A stretch of DNA of 64,000 nt from UBA1952 sp965200035 (GTDB lineage Bacteria; Bacteroidota; Bacteroidia; Chitinophagales; Chitinophagaceae): positions 2,232,001 through 2,296,000 of the forward strand of contig OZ241334.1 of the NCBI GenBank assembly GCA_965200035.1. Direction: 5' to 3'. Below, one piece after another: positions 44,224 through 52,642 of the stretch. Every line of letters begins with the position of its first letter. Positions within the stretch are counted from its first letter, which is position 1. The notes beneath the pieces are model-generated. The model saw nothing but the letters and a program-made list of their open reading frames with translations, was not told the origin of the DNA and did not search any database. A program made the position numbers and the translations under genes.

Positions 44224-45735
44224 ATGGCTAACGAAAACAACAACGGCTTCATGGATACCATGATGGATGCCCAGAAGCAAATGGTGAACACTGTGCTGGA
44301 AAACACCAAAAAGCTGACTAACGGCAACAATCCCATCACTGAAACCATGGAGAAGGGCAGCGAGTGGTATAAAAACTGGCTCGACAACCAAAAGAACGTT
44401 CTTGGCCAGACTGCTGATAAAGCAACCACTGCTACGAACAACATGCAGGAAAATGCCAGCAAGATGAATGACTTCTACCAAAACTGGATGAACACGCAGT
44501 CTGGTTGGGGCAAGCAAATGTGGGACATGAATACCAACTTCATGAAGAACGCCACTCAGCAGCAAACTGCTGCTAACCCAATGGAGCAAATGACTGCCAA
44601 CTGGAACAATATGACAAGCCAGTACAACAACTGGATGAACAATATGGGCACCATGAATACCTGGATGAATAACATGAACAATTTCCAGAACATGAACCCG
44701 TTCAATATGAACAATCTGAAGGGCGCTACCGAAACTGCCAATAACTTCTTTACTCAGTGGAGCGATATGCTGCACAGCAATTTTGCCGAGTTCCAGAAGA
44801 ACCTGCAGAGCGGTACCATCCAGGATGCTTACAAGAACATGGTGAACACTACAGACGGCTTTACCCGCTTCGCTGAAATGTGGCAGCCAATGTGGAAGAG
44901 CATTCAGGAAAAAACCTTCAACATGGATCAGTACAAGCAGTACATGAACCCTGCGCTGTACAAGGAATTCATGGACAAGTTCTTCTCTTTCATGCCGGAT
45001 AACGTGCGCACTTATATGCACCAGATGACTGAAGCTATGAAAGGTGGCTTTCAGCAAATGGGCAATCTGAATGTAAACGGCTTTCAGCAAGTCCGTCAGA
45101 TGATGGGCAGCATGCCGGGCATGAACACAGGCGATATGTTTGGCAATATGCTCTCTGCTTACAGCAATATGCAGAACATGATGCAGCAGGCAGTAAGCCC
45201 GATCAGCCGCATGATGACTCCAAACCAGTACACCAAGAACGCAGCAGAATGGCAGGACCTCGCCAACCGCTATGTAGTGTACAGCATCAAGAATGCAGAG
45301 CTTCAGTATATGGTGTACAACCAAGGTACTAAGGTAATGGATGCACTGGCCGAGAACGTGACCAACAAGATCCAGCACGGCGAAGAAGTAAAGAGCATGA
45401 TGGCCCTCTATCAAGAGTGGATGAGCATCAGCGATAAGACTTTTGTAAGCCTGTTTGAAAGTGAAGATTACAGCAAACTGATGGCCGAAGTAAGTGCCCT
45501 GCAGCTGAAGCTGAAGAAAGACTCTGAGCTGCAAATGGAAAAACTGTTTGTAAACATTCCGGTAGCTACCCGCACAGAAATGGATGAGCTGTACAAGACC
45601 ATCTATGATCTGAAGAAGGAAGTACGTCAGCTTGAGCGCATGATGGAAATGGACAGTGAAGATGAGGATGAAACAACAAATCCTGCTGCCAAGGCTACAA
45701 GCAATCCGGTTCCTGCCAAGACTGCTAAGAAATAA
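44224..45735 (+). CDS. PhaE-like, asparagine/methionine-rich protein
   Basis: 503 residues, very rich in N, M and Q in the first 330 (DFYQNWMNTQSGWGKQMWD, MNNMGTMNTWMNNMNNFQNM). The last 150 residues match the class III polyhydroxyalkanoate synthase subunit PhaE: EWQDLANRYVVYSIKNAELQ, then a coiled part and NIPVATRTEMDELYKTIYDLKKEVRQLE near 450-480. PhaE activates PhaC on granules. No phaC lies in the window, so it might be a phasin-like or structural relative. A strong-looking promoter and its own terminator make it a single-gene, probably abundant, transcript. Confidence 0.75.
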   Translation: MANENNNGFMDTMMDAQKQMVNTVLENTKKLTNGNNPITETMEKGSEWYKNWLDNQKNVLGQTADKATTATNNMQENASKMNDFYQNWMNTQSGWGKQMWDMNTNFMKNATQQQTAANPMEQMTANWNNMTSQYNNWMNNMGTMNTWMNNMNNFQNMNPFNMNNLKGATETANNFFTQWSDMLHSNFAEFQKNLQSGTIQDAYKNMVNTTDGFTRFAEMWQPMWKSIQEKTFNMDQYKQYMNPALYKEFMDKFFSFMPDNVRTYMHQMTEAMKGGFQQMGNLNVNGFQQVRQMMGSMPGMNTGDMFGNMLSAYSNMQNMMQQAVSPISRMMTPNQYTKNAAEWQDLANRYVVYSIKNAELQYMVYNQGTKVMDALAENVTNKIQHGEEVKSMMALYQEWMSISDKTFVSLFESEDYSKLMAEVSALQLKLKKDSELQMEKLFVNIPVATRTEMDELYKTIYDLKKEVRQLERMMEMDSEDEDETTNPAAKATSNPVPAKTAKK

Positions 45736-45753
45736 GCACTACAGATTGATAAG

Positions 45754-45788
45754 AAAGGCTGCCCCGAAAGAGGCAGCCTTTTATTTTG
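45754..45788 (+). terminator. Terminator after the PhaE-like gene
   Basis: AAAGGCTGCC/GGCAGCCTTT stem followed by TTATTTT; also serves the convergent DinB gene. Confidence 0.9.
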
Positions 45789-45796
45789 CTCTACGT

Positions 45797-46315
45797 TTAT
45801 GAAGTGGCTTCGTCAGCGCTTGGGCCATATGTGCCGGGGATAGGAATATTCAGCAGGCGCAGATATACACCCAGCTGCGCGCGGTGATGCGCCAGCTGTG
45901 CAAATGCATGGCGAATGGTCTCGTAACGGGTAAACTCGGCGTGAATATGATCACCGCTTCTCAATGTCCATTTTTCGGTCAGCTCGCTTTCCTGCGCCGC
46001 TGCCAGCGCTTCCCGTCCTTTTTGGTAGGAAGATTCAAGCATGGCCAGCAGCGCTGCATTGTTGGCGGCGGCAGTAGGCATATAAGGCTGCGCTGCAAAG
46101 TCCAGCCCGTCCGTCTGAAGCGCCATACTGATCCATGATGGCAGCTCTGAGATGTGTACCGACAGTGGTCCCATCTTCATGCTTTTGGTATGCGGCTGCC
46201 AGTCCTGCTTATCATCAGGTATCAGGGCCAGCATCTTGCGTGTAGGGATGATCTCTGCATCCAGCTCTTTGATCAGTGCCGGAATGATCTCGAATTTTTG
46301 TGTCTTATTTTCCAT
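45797..46315 (-). CDS. DinB-family protein
   Basis: 172 residues, four-helix-bundle DinB/YfiT fold: MLALIPDDKQDWQPHTKSMKMGPLSVHISELPSW, and HAFAQLAHHRAQLGVYLRLLNI at the end. The histidines in HISE and in LAHHRAQ would bind a metal. Members are often thiol- or bacillithiol-dependent transferases of unknown substrate. It lies 69 nt downstream of the WYL regulator on the same strand. Confidence 0.9.
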   Translation of the reverse strand: MENKTQKFEIIPALIKELDAEIIPTRKMLALIPDDKQDWQPHTKSMKMGPLSVHISELPSWISMALQTDGLDFAAQPYMPTAAANNAALLAMLESSYQKGREALAAAQESELTEKWTLRSGDHIHAEFTRYETIRHAFAQLAHHRAQLGVYLRLLNIPIPGTYGPSADEATS

Positions 46316-46383
46316 AGCACAAAGAAAATATGCGCCACTGACAGCCCTATGGCAGTCTGAAACCGGACGTTGAAAAAATATTT

Positions 46384-47073
46384 TCAGTAATCTACCGGCA
46401 GTTCCCGGCGCAGCTCTTCCAGCGATAAATGATCCTGCTTCAGGAAAGGCTCGCCCGTGTTCCGGATCTCATTGATGCGAGATACCCGGAAGTCGCGATA
46501 AGCCATGCGCTTATGGCACCAGGCCATCAGATGCCAAGACATAGCATAGAACATCAGTCCCACTGGTTCTATCCGGCGACTGCTCTGCTCCTCATTTTTA
46601 GCAGTATAGACAATTTCAAGAATGCATTTCTGCCCTATAGCAGTCTGCAGGGTAGCGAGGTAATCATAATCTGCCTCCATACAGGAAGGTAGCTGAATGC
46701 CCGTGCTGGAGCTCAGCGCTTCAATTCCATCCTTCTGAGATGACCGCAATACCGACCTGATTTTATTGAGCGCCGTTCCGTAAAGATGCTGAATGCTCTT
46801 GTCTGCAAATACGCGCGTAGCGCCTTCCATGAGCATCAGCGCGGCGGCTTCCTCCGTAGTAAAGGAGATAGGCGGAAGGAAATAACCCTGCACCATGAAA
46901 TAGCCCTTCACCGGCTCGAAAGATACCGGAACCCCGCATTCACCCAAGGCGCGGATATCCCGGTAAACGGTACGCATCGATATGTTGAAATGCATAGCGA
47001 TATCCGAAGCCATCGTATGCTTACGGGACTGGAGAAAGGTGTGTAAGGCAAAAAGCCGGTCTATGCGGTTCAT
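46384..47073 (-). CDS. WYL-domain (YafY-like) transcription regulator
   Basis: 229 residues. An N-terminal winged helix (RLFALHTFLQSRKHTMASDIAMHF..RTVYRDIRALGECGVPV) is followed by a WYL domain (CILEIVYTAKNEEQSSRRIEPVGLMFYAMSWHLMAWCHKR). WYL domains sense nucleic-acid or nucleotide ligands. Probable local regulator of the DinB gene; no operator was identified. Confidence 0.92.
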   Translation of the reverse strand: MNRIDRLFALHTFLQSRKHTMASDIAMHFNISMRTVYRDIRALGECGVPVSFEPVKGYFMVQGYFLPPISFTTEEAAALMLMEGATRVFADKSIQHLYGTALNKIRSVLRSSQKDGIEALSSSTGIQLPSCMEADYDYLATLQTAIGQKCILEIVYTAKNEEQSSRRIEPVGLMFYAMSWHLMAWCHKRMAYRDFRVSRINEIRNTGEPFLKQDHLSLEELRRELPVDY

Positions 47074-47132
47074 CTGTTGCCGGAGTATGATACAAAGAAA
47101 AGGTAGAATGTTCTTTCAACGCTGACAGGGTT

Positions 47133-47912
47133 TTAGGCCTTGTCTATATTTTCTACCTGGTAAATTTTTTCCAGCATTTCCCACAGTTCAGGATGATGCT
47201 CTTTCAGCTTGTCCGGCTTCTGGAAAAAATATTCAGAGATCACGGCAAAGAATTCTGCTTCATTGGTACCGCCATAAGCATCGATTTCCGAATGCCCGCG
47301 CCTGATCTCTTCAATGGCCCGGTGCATGTACTGCATCCACGGCTTTACCAGATCAGCAGGCAGCATCGCTTCCGGAATGCCATCGGTAGCACCGTCCGAT
47401 TTATCGAGGAGATGTACAAATTCGTGGATACCTGTGTTGTGAATGCCCGCCTGCTCAAAACCCGCTCTCAGCGGACCTATAGACAGGATCATCATCCGGT
47501 GCATCGCCCCATCACCCACCATGCCCAGCACATTCCGGTCTTCCGGCCGGCCGCTAAAATCTTTGGTGAATGCATCGGGATAAATAAGCACTTCGTTCAG
47601 GTTATTATAAGCCCAGTCTTTAAAAGAAAAAATAGGAATGATTGCGGCCGATGCTACGTAAAGCCGGTCCAGATCGGTGATGGTAGCTTCGCCTACAGGA
47701 GTGATGGTTACAGTGTCCAGAAAATGCTGCACACGGGTACGGAAAGCCTGCTGGTCTGCGGCATTTAATTCCTGGTAGAAGCGCACATGCTTCATCAGCA
47801 AGTCATGCTCAGTATTATCCGGAATAGGTGGAGCTGCCTTCTTCTTAGATCGACCGTATTTCAGCAGGAAGAACAGAATGGCAATTGCAGCAAGAAGAAG
47901 GAGAAGCCTCAT
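47133..47912 (-). CDS. mtfA: MtfA-like zinc peptidase (M90)
   Basis: 259 residues. A single N-terminal transmembrane segment (LLLLLAAIAILFFLL) is followed by the M90 catalytic domain with HEFVHLLDK and the downstream glutamate in NEAEFFAVISEYFF. In E. coli MtfA lacks this anchor and acts on Mlc; the anchor here suggests a membrane-bound form. Substrate unknown. Single-gene unit. Confidence 0.9.
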   Translation of the reverse strand: MRLLLLLAAIAILFFLLKYGRSKKKAAPPIPDNTEHDLLMKHVRFYQELNAADQQAFRTRVQHFLDTVTITPVGEATITDLDRLYVASAAIIPIFSFKDWAYNNLNEVLIYPDAFTKDFSGRPEDRNVLGMVGDGAMHRMMILSIGPLRAGFEQAGIHNTGIHEFVHLLDKSDGATDGIPEAMLPADLVKPWMQYMHRAIEEIRRGHSEIDAYGGTNEAEFFAVISEYFFQKPDKLKEHHPELWEMLEKIYQVENIDKA

Positions 47913-48040
47913 ACATCGGTTTGATCAAATGTAGGTCAATGACTGCATACGTTTTATTAATAGAGGCTTTACCGGATTATCTATCGCCATAAGCAGCATT
48001 CCTCCTAACTTTCCGTTCCGGAAAAAAATCAACATCAACT

Positions 48041-48868
48041 ATGACTACTTATACTTTACGAGGAGGACTTACTGTAAACAGGATGGGATACGGCGCCATG
48101 CGCATTACAGGAGCAGGTATCTGGGGAGAGCCCAAAGACCGTGCAGAAGCCATCCGTGTATTGCAGCGAACGGTAAAACTAGGCATCGATTTCATAGATA
48201 CTGCAGATGCTTACGGACCTAACATTTCAGAAGAACTGATTGCAGAAGCACTGTACCCTTATCCGCAGGATCTGGTGATTGCTACCAAAGGCGGGTTGAT
48301 GCGCAGCGGGCCGAACGAATGGCAGACCAATGGTCATCCTGATCATCTGAAAAAAGCGCTCGAAGGCTCATTAAAGCGATTGAAGCAGGATCGCATTCAG
48401 CTCTATCAACTGCACCGGATAGACCCTGCTGTACCAAGGGAAGATACGTTCCGCTTTTTGCAACAGGCACAGCAGGAAGGACTAATTGAGCATATTGGCT
48501 TGTCGGAAGTAAGCATTGAAGAGATCAAAGCTGCCAGTGATTTTTTTGAAGTCGCATCCATCCAGAATAAATACAGCTATGACTTCCGCAAATGGGAGCC
48601 GGAGCTGAATTATTGCCGCGAGCAGGGCATTGCTTTTATTCCCTGGAACCCTATGAATGCAGGTAATGCACAAAGCATGGCACGACTGGAAGCCCTGGCA
48701 TTCAAGCACAAGAGCACGCCACATCAGGTAGCACTGGCCTGGCTATTGCAGCATGCTGAAAATATCCTGTTGATACCCGGCACATCGAGCGTAGCGCACC
48801 TTGAAGAGAATGTGAAAGCAGCAAACATCACGCTCAGTGAAGAAGATCTGCAATCGCTGGAAACATAA
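48041..48868 (+). CDS. Aldo/keto reductase
   Basis: 275 residues, TIM-barrel NADPH-dependent reductase. The active site is visible: D and Y in DFIDTADAYGPNISEE, K in DLVIATKGGL and H in LYQLHRIDPAV. The C-terminal NADPH-binding part reads LIPGTSSVAHLEENVKAANI. Substrate not predictable. It has its own terminator. Confidence 0.94.
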   Translation: MTTYTLRGGLTVNRMGYGAMRITGAGIWGEPKDRAEAIRVLQRTVKLGIDFIDTADAYGPNISEELIAEALYPYPQDLVIATKGGLMRSGPNEWQTNGHPDHLKKALEGSLKRLKQDRIQLYQLHRIDPAVPREDTFRFLQQAQQEGLIEHIGLSEVSIEEIKAASDFFEVASIQNKYSYDFRKWEPELNYCREQGIAFIPWNPMNAGNAQSMARLEALAFKHKSTPHQVALAWLLQHAENILLIPGTSSVAHLEENVKAANITLSEEDLQSLET

Positions 48869-48886
48869 GCCTAAAAGCAATTAATG

Positions 48887-48917
48887 AAAAGGGCGGCATC
48901 ATTGATGCCGCCCTTTT
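48887..48917. terminator. Bidirectional terminator
   Basis: AAAAGGGCGGCATC and GATGCCGCCCTTTT pair over 14 positions with a 3-nt loop, between convergent genes. Confidence 0.92.
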
Positions 48918-48937
48918 GTCTGCTATAAAATCATTCA

Positions 48938-49579
48938 TTAATCGTCATCCTTTTCTTCGTCCCGCTGTGCTTTCCGGTCACCGCGTTTATCCTTCAGCTC
49001 ATCGCGCTTGTCCTTGCGCTGCTCCGCTTTGTCTGCTTTTTTCTCTGCCTTGTCTTCGATTTCATCCGTAAGCGCTTCCGTACTGTTGTCCGTACTGCTG
49101 ATCAGCTCAAGCGTGAACTGCGAGGTCCACTTATACATATCCTGGCTCGATTTGTTTCCTTTTTTGCAAGAGCTGCGCAACGTTTTATCCGTAGCATTGG
49201 TGCGCACATTGCCAAAGGCATCGCAGGCGCCATCGGCAATCTCCAACGCTTCAAATACGCCATCTGCAGGATGGTAGAGGTAGATGTCATAGACCTGTGT
49301 ACCGGTAGCCGTGTTGACTCCCACAAAAGCGAAATCTTTATAGCCGTCAAAGTTGTAATCGCTCGTCTTGATCTGGAAGACACCATTGCTAGGCTGTGTA
49401 AGGTCGAGATTCATCAGCTCTACCCCGGGTATGGCTACCTCCACCGTGCCCTTGCCCTGCGTATGAGATATCTGTGCGGAGAGGCCGGCAGTGACCGTAT
49501 ATTTTTTAGACTGAGCCTGGCTATAAAGGCAAAGGCTGAGCGCTAATAAGGTAAGTGCGGCTGATTTGCTGAAATGCAT
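48938..49579 (-). CDS. Secreted protein with charged tail, unknown function
   Basis: About 213 residues from the ATG at 49579 (MHFSKSAALTLLALSLCLYSQAQ signal peptide). Residues about 25-165 are a compact beta domain with an FG-GAP/XAC2610-like stretch (SDYNFDGYKDFAFVGVNTATGTQVYDIYLYHP) and two cysteines. The last 45 residues are almost only K, E, D, R and A (KADKAEQRKDKRDELKDKRG), probably a helix. No function recognised. Confidence 0.75.
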   Translation of the reverse strand: MHFSKSAALTLLALSLCLYSQAQSKKYTVTAGLSAQISHTQGKGTVEVAIPGVELMNLDLTQPSNGVFQIKTSDYNFDGYKDFAFVGVNTATGTQVYDIYLYHPADGVFEALEIADGACDAFGNVRTNATDKTLRSSCKKGNKSSQDMYKWTSQFTLELISSTDNSTEALTDEIEDKAEKKADKAEQRKDKRDELKDKRGDRKAQRDEEKDDD

Positions 49580-49648
49580 TTCCACAATGTATGGTGAACG
49601 ATAGAAAATTTATAGCGGCAGGAAGATTGCCGCAACCGGCATATTTTT

Positions 49649-50482
49649 TTAGAAAATCTTTTTCAGGAACATTTTCAGCTCATCCCAGCTCCCCTTATCC
49701 GCTGCTTCATTGTACTCAATCGGCATATTGAATTTCTTGCCGGTGGCTGTAGCTGCAGGATTTGAGAATGCATGTGTTGCGCCCGGGTAGCTTTTAAAGG
49801 CATAGTCGGCACCCAGCGAATCCATGGATTTGCGCCAGGCTGTCACCTCTTCCGGTGTCACCATCTTATCCGCTTCGCCCTGACAGATAAGCATCGGCAC
49901 CGTCTTGCTGGCCGTGCCTTTCAGGCCTCCGTGAAAGCTGGCTACGCCGCGTACCGGCAGGTGCATTTTTGCGCCTGTCAATGCCATAGAGCCACCGAAG
50001 CAGTAGCCAATCATGGCAATCTTGTTAGCCTCAGCCTGTGGGTAGGAGTGCACTTTGGCTAATGCTGCATTCAGGCGGTTTTTCAGCAGCGTAGTATCCT
50101 TATAAAACGCACCTGCAAGCTTGCCTGCTTCATCCGGCGTCTGCCCGACTCTGCGCTGCCCGAATAGATCTACAGCCATCGCAAAATAGCCCAGCTTCGC
50201 CAGCTCCCGCGCGCGCATTTTCGGGTAATCATTCAGGCCCCACCATTCCGGCAATACCATCACCACCGGCAACGGACCTTTCGCATTCTTATCATAGGCA
50301 ATGAAGGAGATCGCAGTAGTAGTGTCTTCGGGATAGGATGCATCTTCTTCCTGGATAGACGCCTGTTTTATGACTGTGTCTTTCACCGTAGTGGTTGTCT
50401 CGGTATTTGATTGAGCGTTGCCGCCATTACAGGCACTGATGCCTGCGGCTGCAATTGTGAGCATGAGGAAATTTTTTTTCAT
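49649..50482 (-). CDS. Dienelactone-hydrolase-family lipoprotein
   Basis: About 277 residues from the ATG at 50482 (MKKNFLMLTIAAAGISAC, lipobox ISAC); an ATG 13 codons earlier is less likely. Alpha/beta hydrolase with the DLH nucleophile in MIGYCFGGSMAL (Cys), acid in ICQGEADKMVTPEE and His in GATHAFSNP. Exported hydrolase of lactones or esters; the substrate is unknown. A 36-nt linker rich in S, T and D precedes the domain. Confidence 0.88.
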   Translation of the reverse strand: MKKNFLMLTIAAAGISACNGGNAQSNTETTTTVKDTVIKQASIQEEDASYPEDTTTAISFIAYDKNAKGPLPVVMVLPEWWGLNDYPKMRARELAKLGYFAMAVDLFGQRRVGQTPDEAGKLAGAFYKDTTLLKNRLNAALAKVHSYPQAEANKIAMIGYCFGGSMALTGAKMHLPVRGVASFHGGLKGTASKTVPMLICQGEADKMVTPEEVTAWRKSMDSLGADYAFKSYPGATHAFSNPAATATGKKFNMPIEYNEAADKGSWDELKMFLKKIF

Positions 50483-50869
50483 GATATAGATCGGTATTTG
50501 AATTAAGATGCAAAATAACATGCCAAGCCTTTTTCATAAATATGGAAAGGTGGAAAACCTATATTATTAATAATAAATTCTTAAAAAGGTTAAGCAATTA
50601 ATTTGCCTGGAAAAATATAGTTTTTATAATTAAACAGTTAATTTCATAAGATTGAACTGACAACTTGCACCATAACATCCATGTAATATGTAACATAAAA
50701 AATTTTGTTTTACCGTTTTTAAACGGGGTGTAAAAAAAAAATGACGCTATATCTTCGTCACCGAATATCATATATACCCGTAAAAATTACTACAATATTT
50801 TTTATTTATAATAATAAGTTCTTGTAATAGTTTAACAATCAATCTTTTAACCACCAAACCAATTTAATC
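50483..50869. other. AT-rich regulatory region before the collar-protein genes
   Basis: 387 nt between divergent genes. An inverted repeat CCGTTT-TT-AAACGG lies at 50713-50726, and TATCTTCG (one mismatch from TAnnTTTG) at 50750-50757, about 115 nt before the first collar ATG. The last 120 nt are almost pure A/T. Probably a long 5' leader with an operator; no gene seen. Confidence 0.5.
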
Positions 50870-51412
50870 ATGGAAGTATTTGTTGGAAGCATCGTTGCTT
50901 TCGGATTCAACTTTCCGCCTTATGGATGGGCCAGCTGCAATGGGCAGATCATATCCATAGCGGAGAACACCACCCTATACGCATTGCTCGGTACAACTTT
51001 TGGCGGTAATGGACAGACTACATTCGGACTGCCAAACCTAGTGGGTAATGCGCCTGTAGGCCAAGGCAACTTAGTTGGTACCAATTTTGATATGGGAGAG
51101 ATCTCGGGCTCTAACGCGGTGACACTAACCAATGGTAATTTGCCCATGCACAATCACATCGGCACAAACCCGGTTTCTGTTCCTGCATATAATGCAGCCG
51201 GCAACTCGACGGACCCTACCGATAACCGTGTGGCAGTGGTCACCGGCAGCAACCTTTATACAGATGGTGCCACAGACAGCTTTATGCGCGGCTTTAATGC
51301 CCCTGTAACAGTATCTGTCACCGGCAGCTCCCAGCCTTTTGATGTTTCCGATCCGAGCCTTGCCATCAACTATTCTATATCCTTGTTCGGCATTTTCCCT
51401 TCCAGGAACTGA
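50870..51412 (+). CDS. Phage tail collar (MdpB-like) protein 1
   Basis: 180 residues. The tail collar domain is evident: IVAFGFNFPPYGWASCNGQIISIAENTTLYALLGTTFGGNGQTTFGLPNL, the usual first half of microcystin-dependent-protein relatives. The second half is glycine/asparagine-rich beta structure and ends SLFGIFPSRN. No signal peptide, although relatives are reported extracellular or cell-associated. First of three tandem paralogues in one operon. Confidence 0.92.
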   Translation: MEVFVGSIVAFGFNFPPYGWASCNGQIISIAENTTLYALLGTTFGGNGQTTFGLPNLVGNAPVGQGNLVGTNFDMGEISGSNAVTLTNGNLPMHNHIGTNPVSVPAYNAAGNSTDPTDNRVAVVTGSNLYTDGATDSFMRGFNAPVTVSVTGSSQPFDVSDPSLAINYSISLFGIFPSRN

Positions 51413-51454
51413 TCCTGTTAATCCAATTTAAACACACCAAAAAAACATTTAAAC

Positions 51455-51985
51455 ATGGAACCTTTTATCGGCACCATTATGGCGTTTGGATTCAACTTCC
51501 CGCCAAAAGGATGGGCATCCTGTAACGGCGCGCTGTTACCGATCCGTCAATATACCGCACTGTTCAGCCTGCTCGGCACTTATTATGGCGGCGATGGTCA
51601 GACTACATTCGGACTGCCCAATCTTCAGGGACGCACTGCAATAGGTTTTGGCAATAACATTCAGATAGGTGAAGTGGCCGGAGCTACAACTCATACGGTC
51701 AGCCTTGCTGAAATGCCTGCTCACATGCATCCTGCCAACAGCACGATCGCTATTCCGGTCATGGCAGATACAGCTAACCAGCCTACTCCATCCGGAAATG
51801 CGCTTGCAATCTCTTCCGGCACCAGCCTGTATAGCAATAGTCCTGCCGATGGTTCAATGCCTGCTTTCACTGCAAATGGTACAATGATGCCAGCCGGCTC
51901 AGGCATTCCTGTACAAACAATGAGCCCATACCTGGTAATGAATTATTCCATTGCGATCAATGGCCTTTTTCCAAGCAGAAACTAA
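51455..51985 (+). CDS. Phage tail collar (MdpB-like) protein 2
   Basis: 176 residues, same layout as its neighbours: PFIGTIMAFGFNFPPKGWASCNGALLPI, YYGGDGQTTFGLPNLQGR and the shared C-terminus INGLFPSRN. Differences are concentrated in residues 70-150, the part that should form the exposed tip. It lies 42 nt after protein 1. Confidence 0.92.
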   Translation: MEPFIGTIMAFGFNFPPKGWASCNGALLPIRQYTALFSLLGTYYGGDGQTTFGLPNLQGRTAIGFGNNIQIGEVAGATTHTVSLAEMPAHMHPANSTIAIPVMADTANQPTPSGNALAISSGTSLYSNSPADGSMPAFTANGTMMPAGSGIPVQTMSPYLVMNYSIAINGLFPSRN

Positions 51986-52012
51986 TCACTTAACCCTTCA
52001 AAAACACTAATC

Positions 52013-52558
52013 ATGGATATATATATGGGTGCAGTAATGTCTTTCGGCTTCAACTTTGCTCCAAAAGGCTGGGCAACTTGTTCCGGACAATTACTGCCCA
52101 TCAGCACTAACCAGGCACTGTTTTCACTGCTTGGAACCACTTATGGCGGTAACGGTCAAACGACCTTTGGCCTGCCAAACCTTCAGGGCCGTACGATTAT
52201 CGGTCAGGGAATAGATACTTCAAGCATGAGCTGGACCATGGGCCAGATGGCGGGCACAACCAGCACCACGCTGCTGATTTCGAATATCCCGTCACATACG
52301 CACACCACAGCAACTGCGATCAAAATACCTGTGCTTGCAGATACTGCAGCCGGTACAGACCCGACGGACAATGTATTTGCTATCACAACAGGCGGCAGTG
52401 CATACTCTAATGTAGCGGCTAATGCTACCCTCAGACCATTTCAGGAAAATATGGTGGTAGGGATTGCCGGCGGCTCACAGCCATTCAATAACATGAGCCC
52501 TTTCCAGGTAATCAATTACAGTATTGCGCTGCAGGGCATATTTCCTTCACGCAACTAA
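52013..52558 (+). CDS. Phage tail collar (MdpB-like) protein 3
   Basis: 181 residues: GAVMSFGFNFAPKGWATCSGQLLPI, TYGGNGQTTFGLPNLQGR and the C-terminus LQGIFPSRN. It closes the three-gene unit, with a terminator directly after it. Confidence 0.92.
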   Translation: MDIYMGAVMSFGFNFAPKGWATCSGQLLPISTNQALFSLLGTTYGGNGQTTFGLPNLQGRTIIGQGIDTSSMSWTMGQMAGTTSTTLLISNIPSHTHTTATAIKIPVLADTAAGTDPTDNVFAITTGGSAYSNVAANATLRPFQENMVVGIAGGSQPFNNMSPFQVINYSIALQGIFPSRN

Positions 52559-52567
52559 TATTTCCAG

Positions 52568-52600
52568 GATCTGCCGGCCGTTTGCCGGCAGATCTTTTAT
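52568..52600 (+). terminator. Terminator after the collar genes
   Basis: GATCTGCCGGC and GCCGGCAGATC form an 11-bp stem with a 5-nt loop, then TTTTATC. It separates the collar unit from the following genes. Confidence 0.9.
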
Positions 52601-52642
52601 CATCCGGACAACCAATAATACAACAACGACATCCATACAGCA

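Noticed and set aside
44191..45534. Long minus-strand open frame (447 codons) opposite the PhaE-like gene
   Set aside because: Its composition (H, V, L rich) is what results from reading N/M/Q codons backwards; the plus-strand gene has promoter, terminator and family similarity.
50870..52558. Prophage remnant because of tail-collar genes
   Set aside because: No other phage structural, lysis or integrase genes surround them; the genes have their own terminator, and the family is common outside phages.
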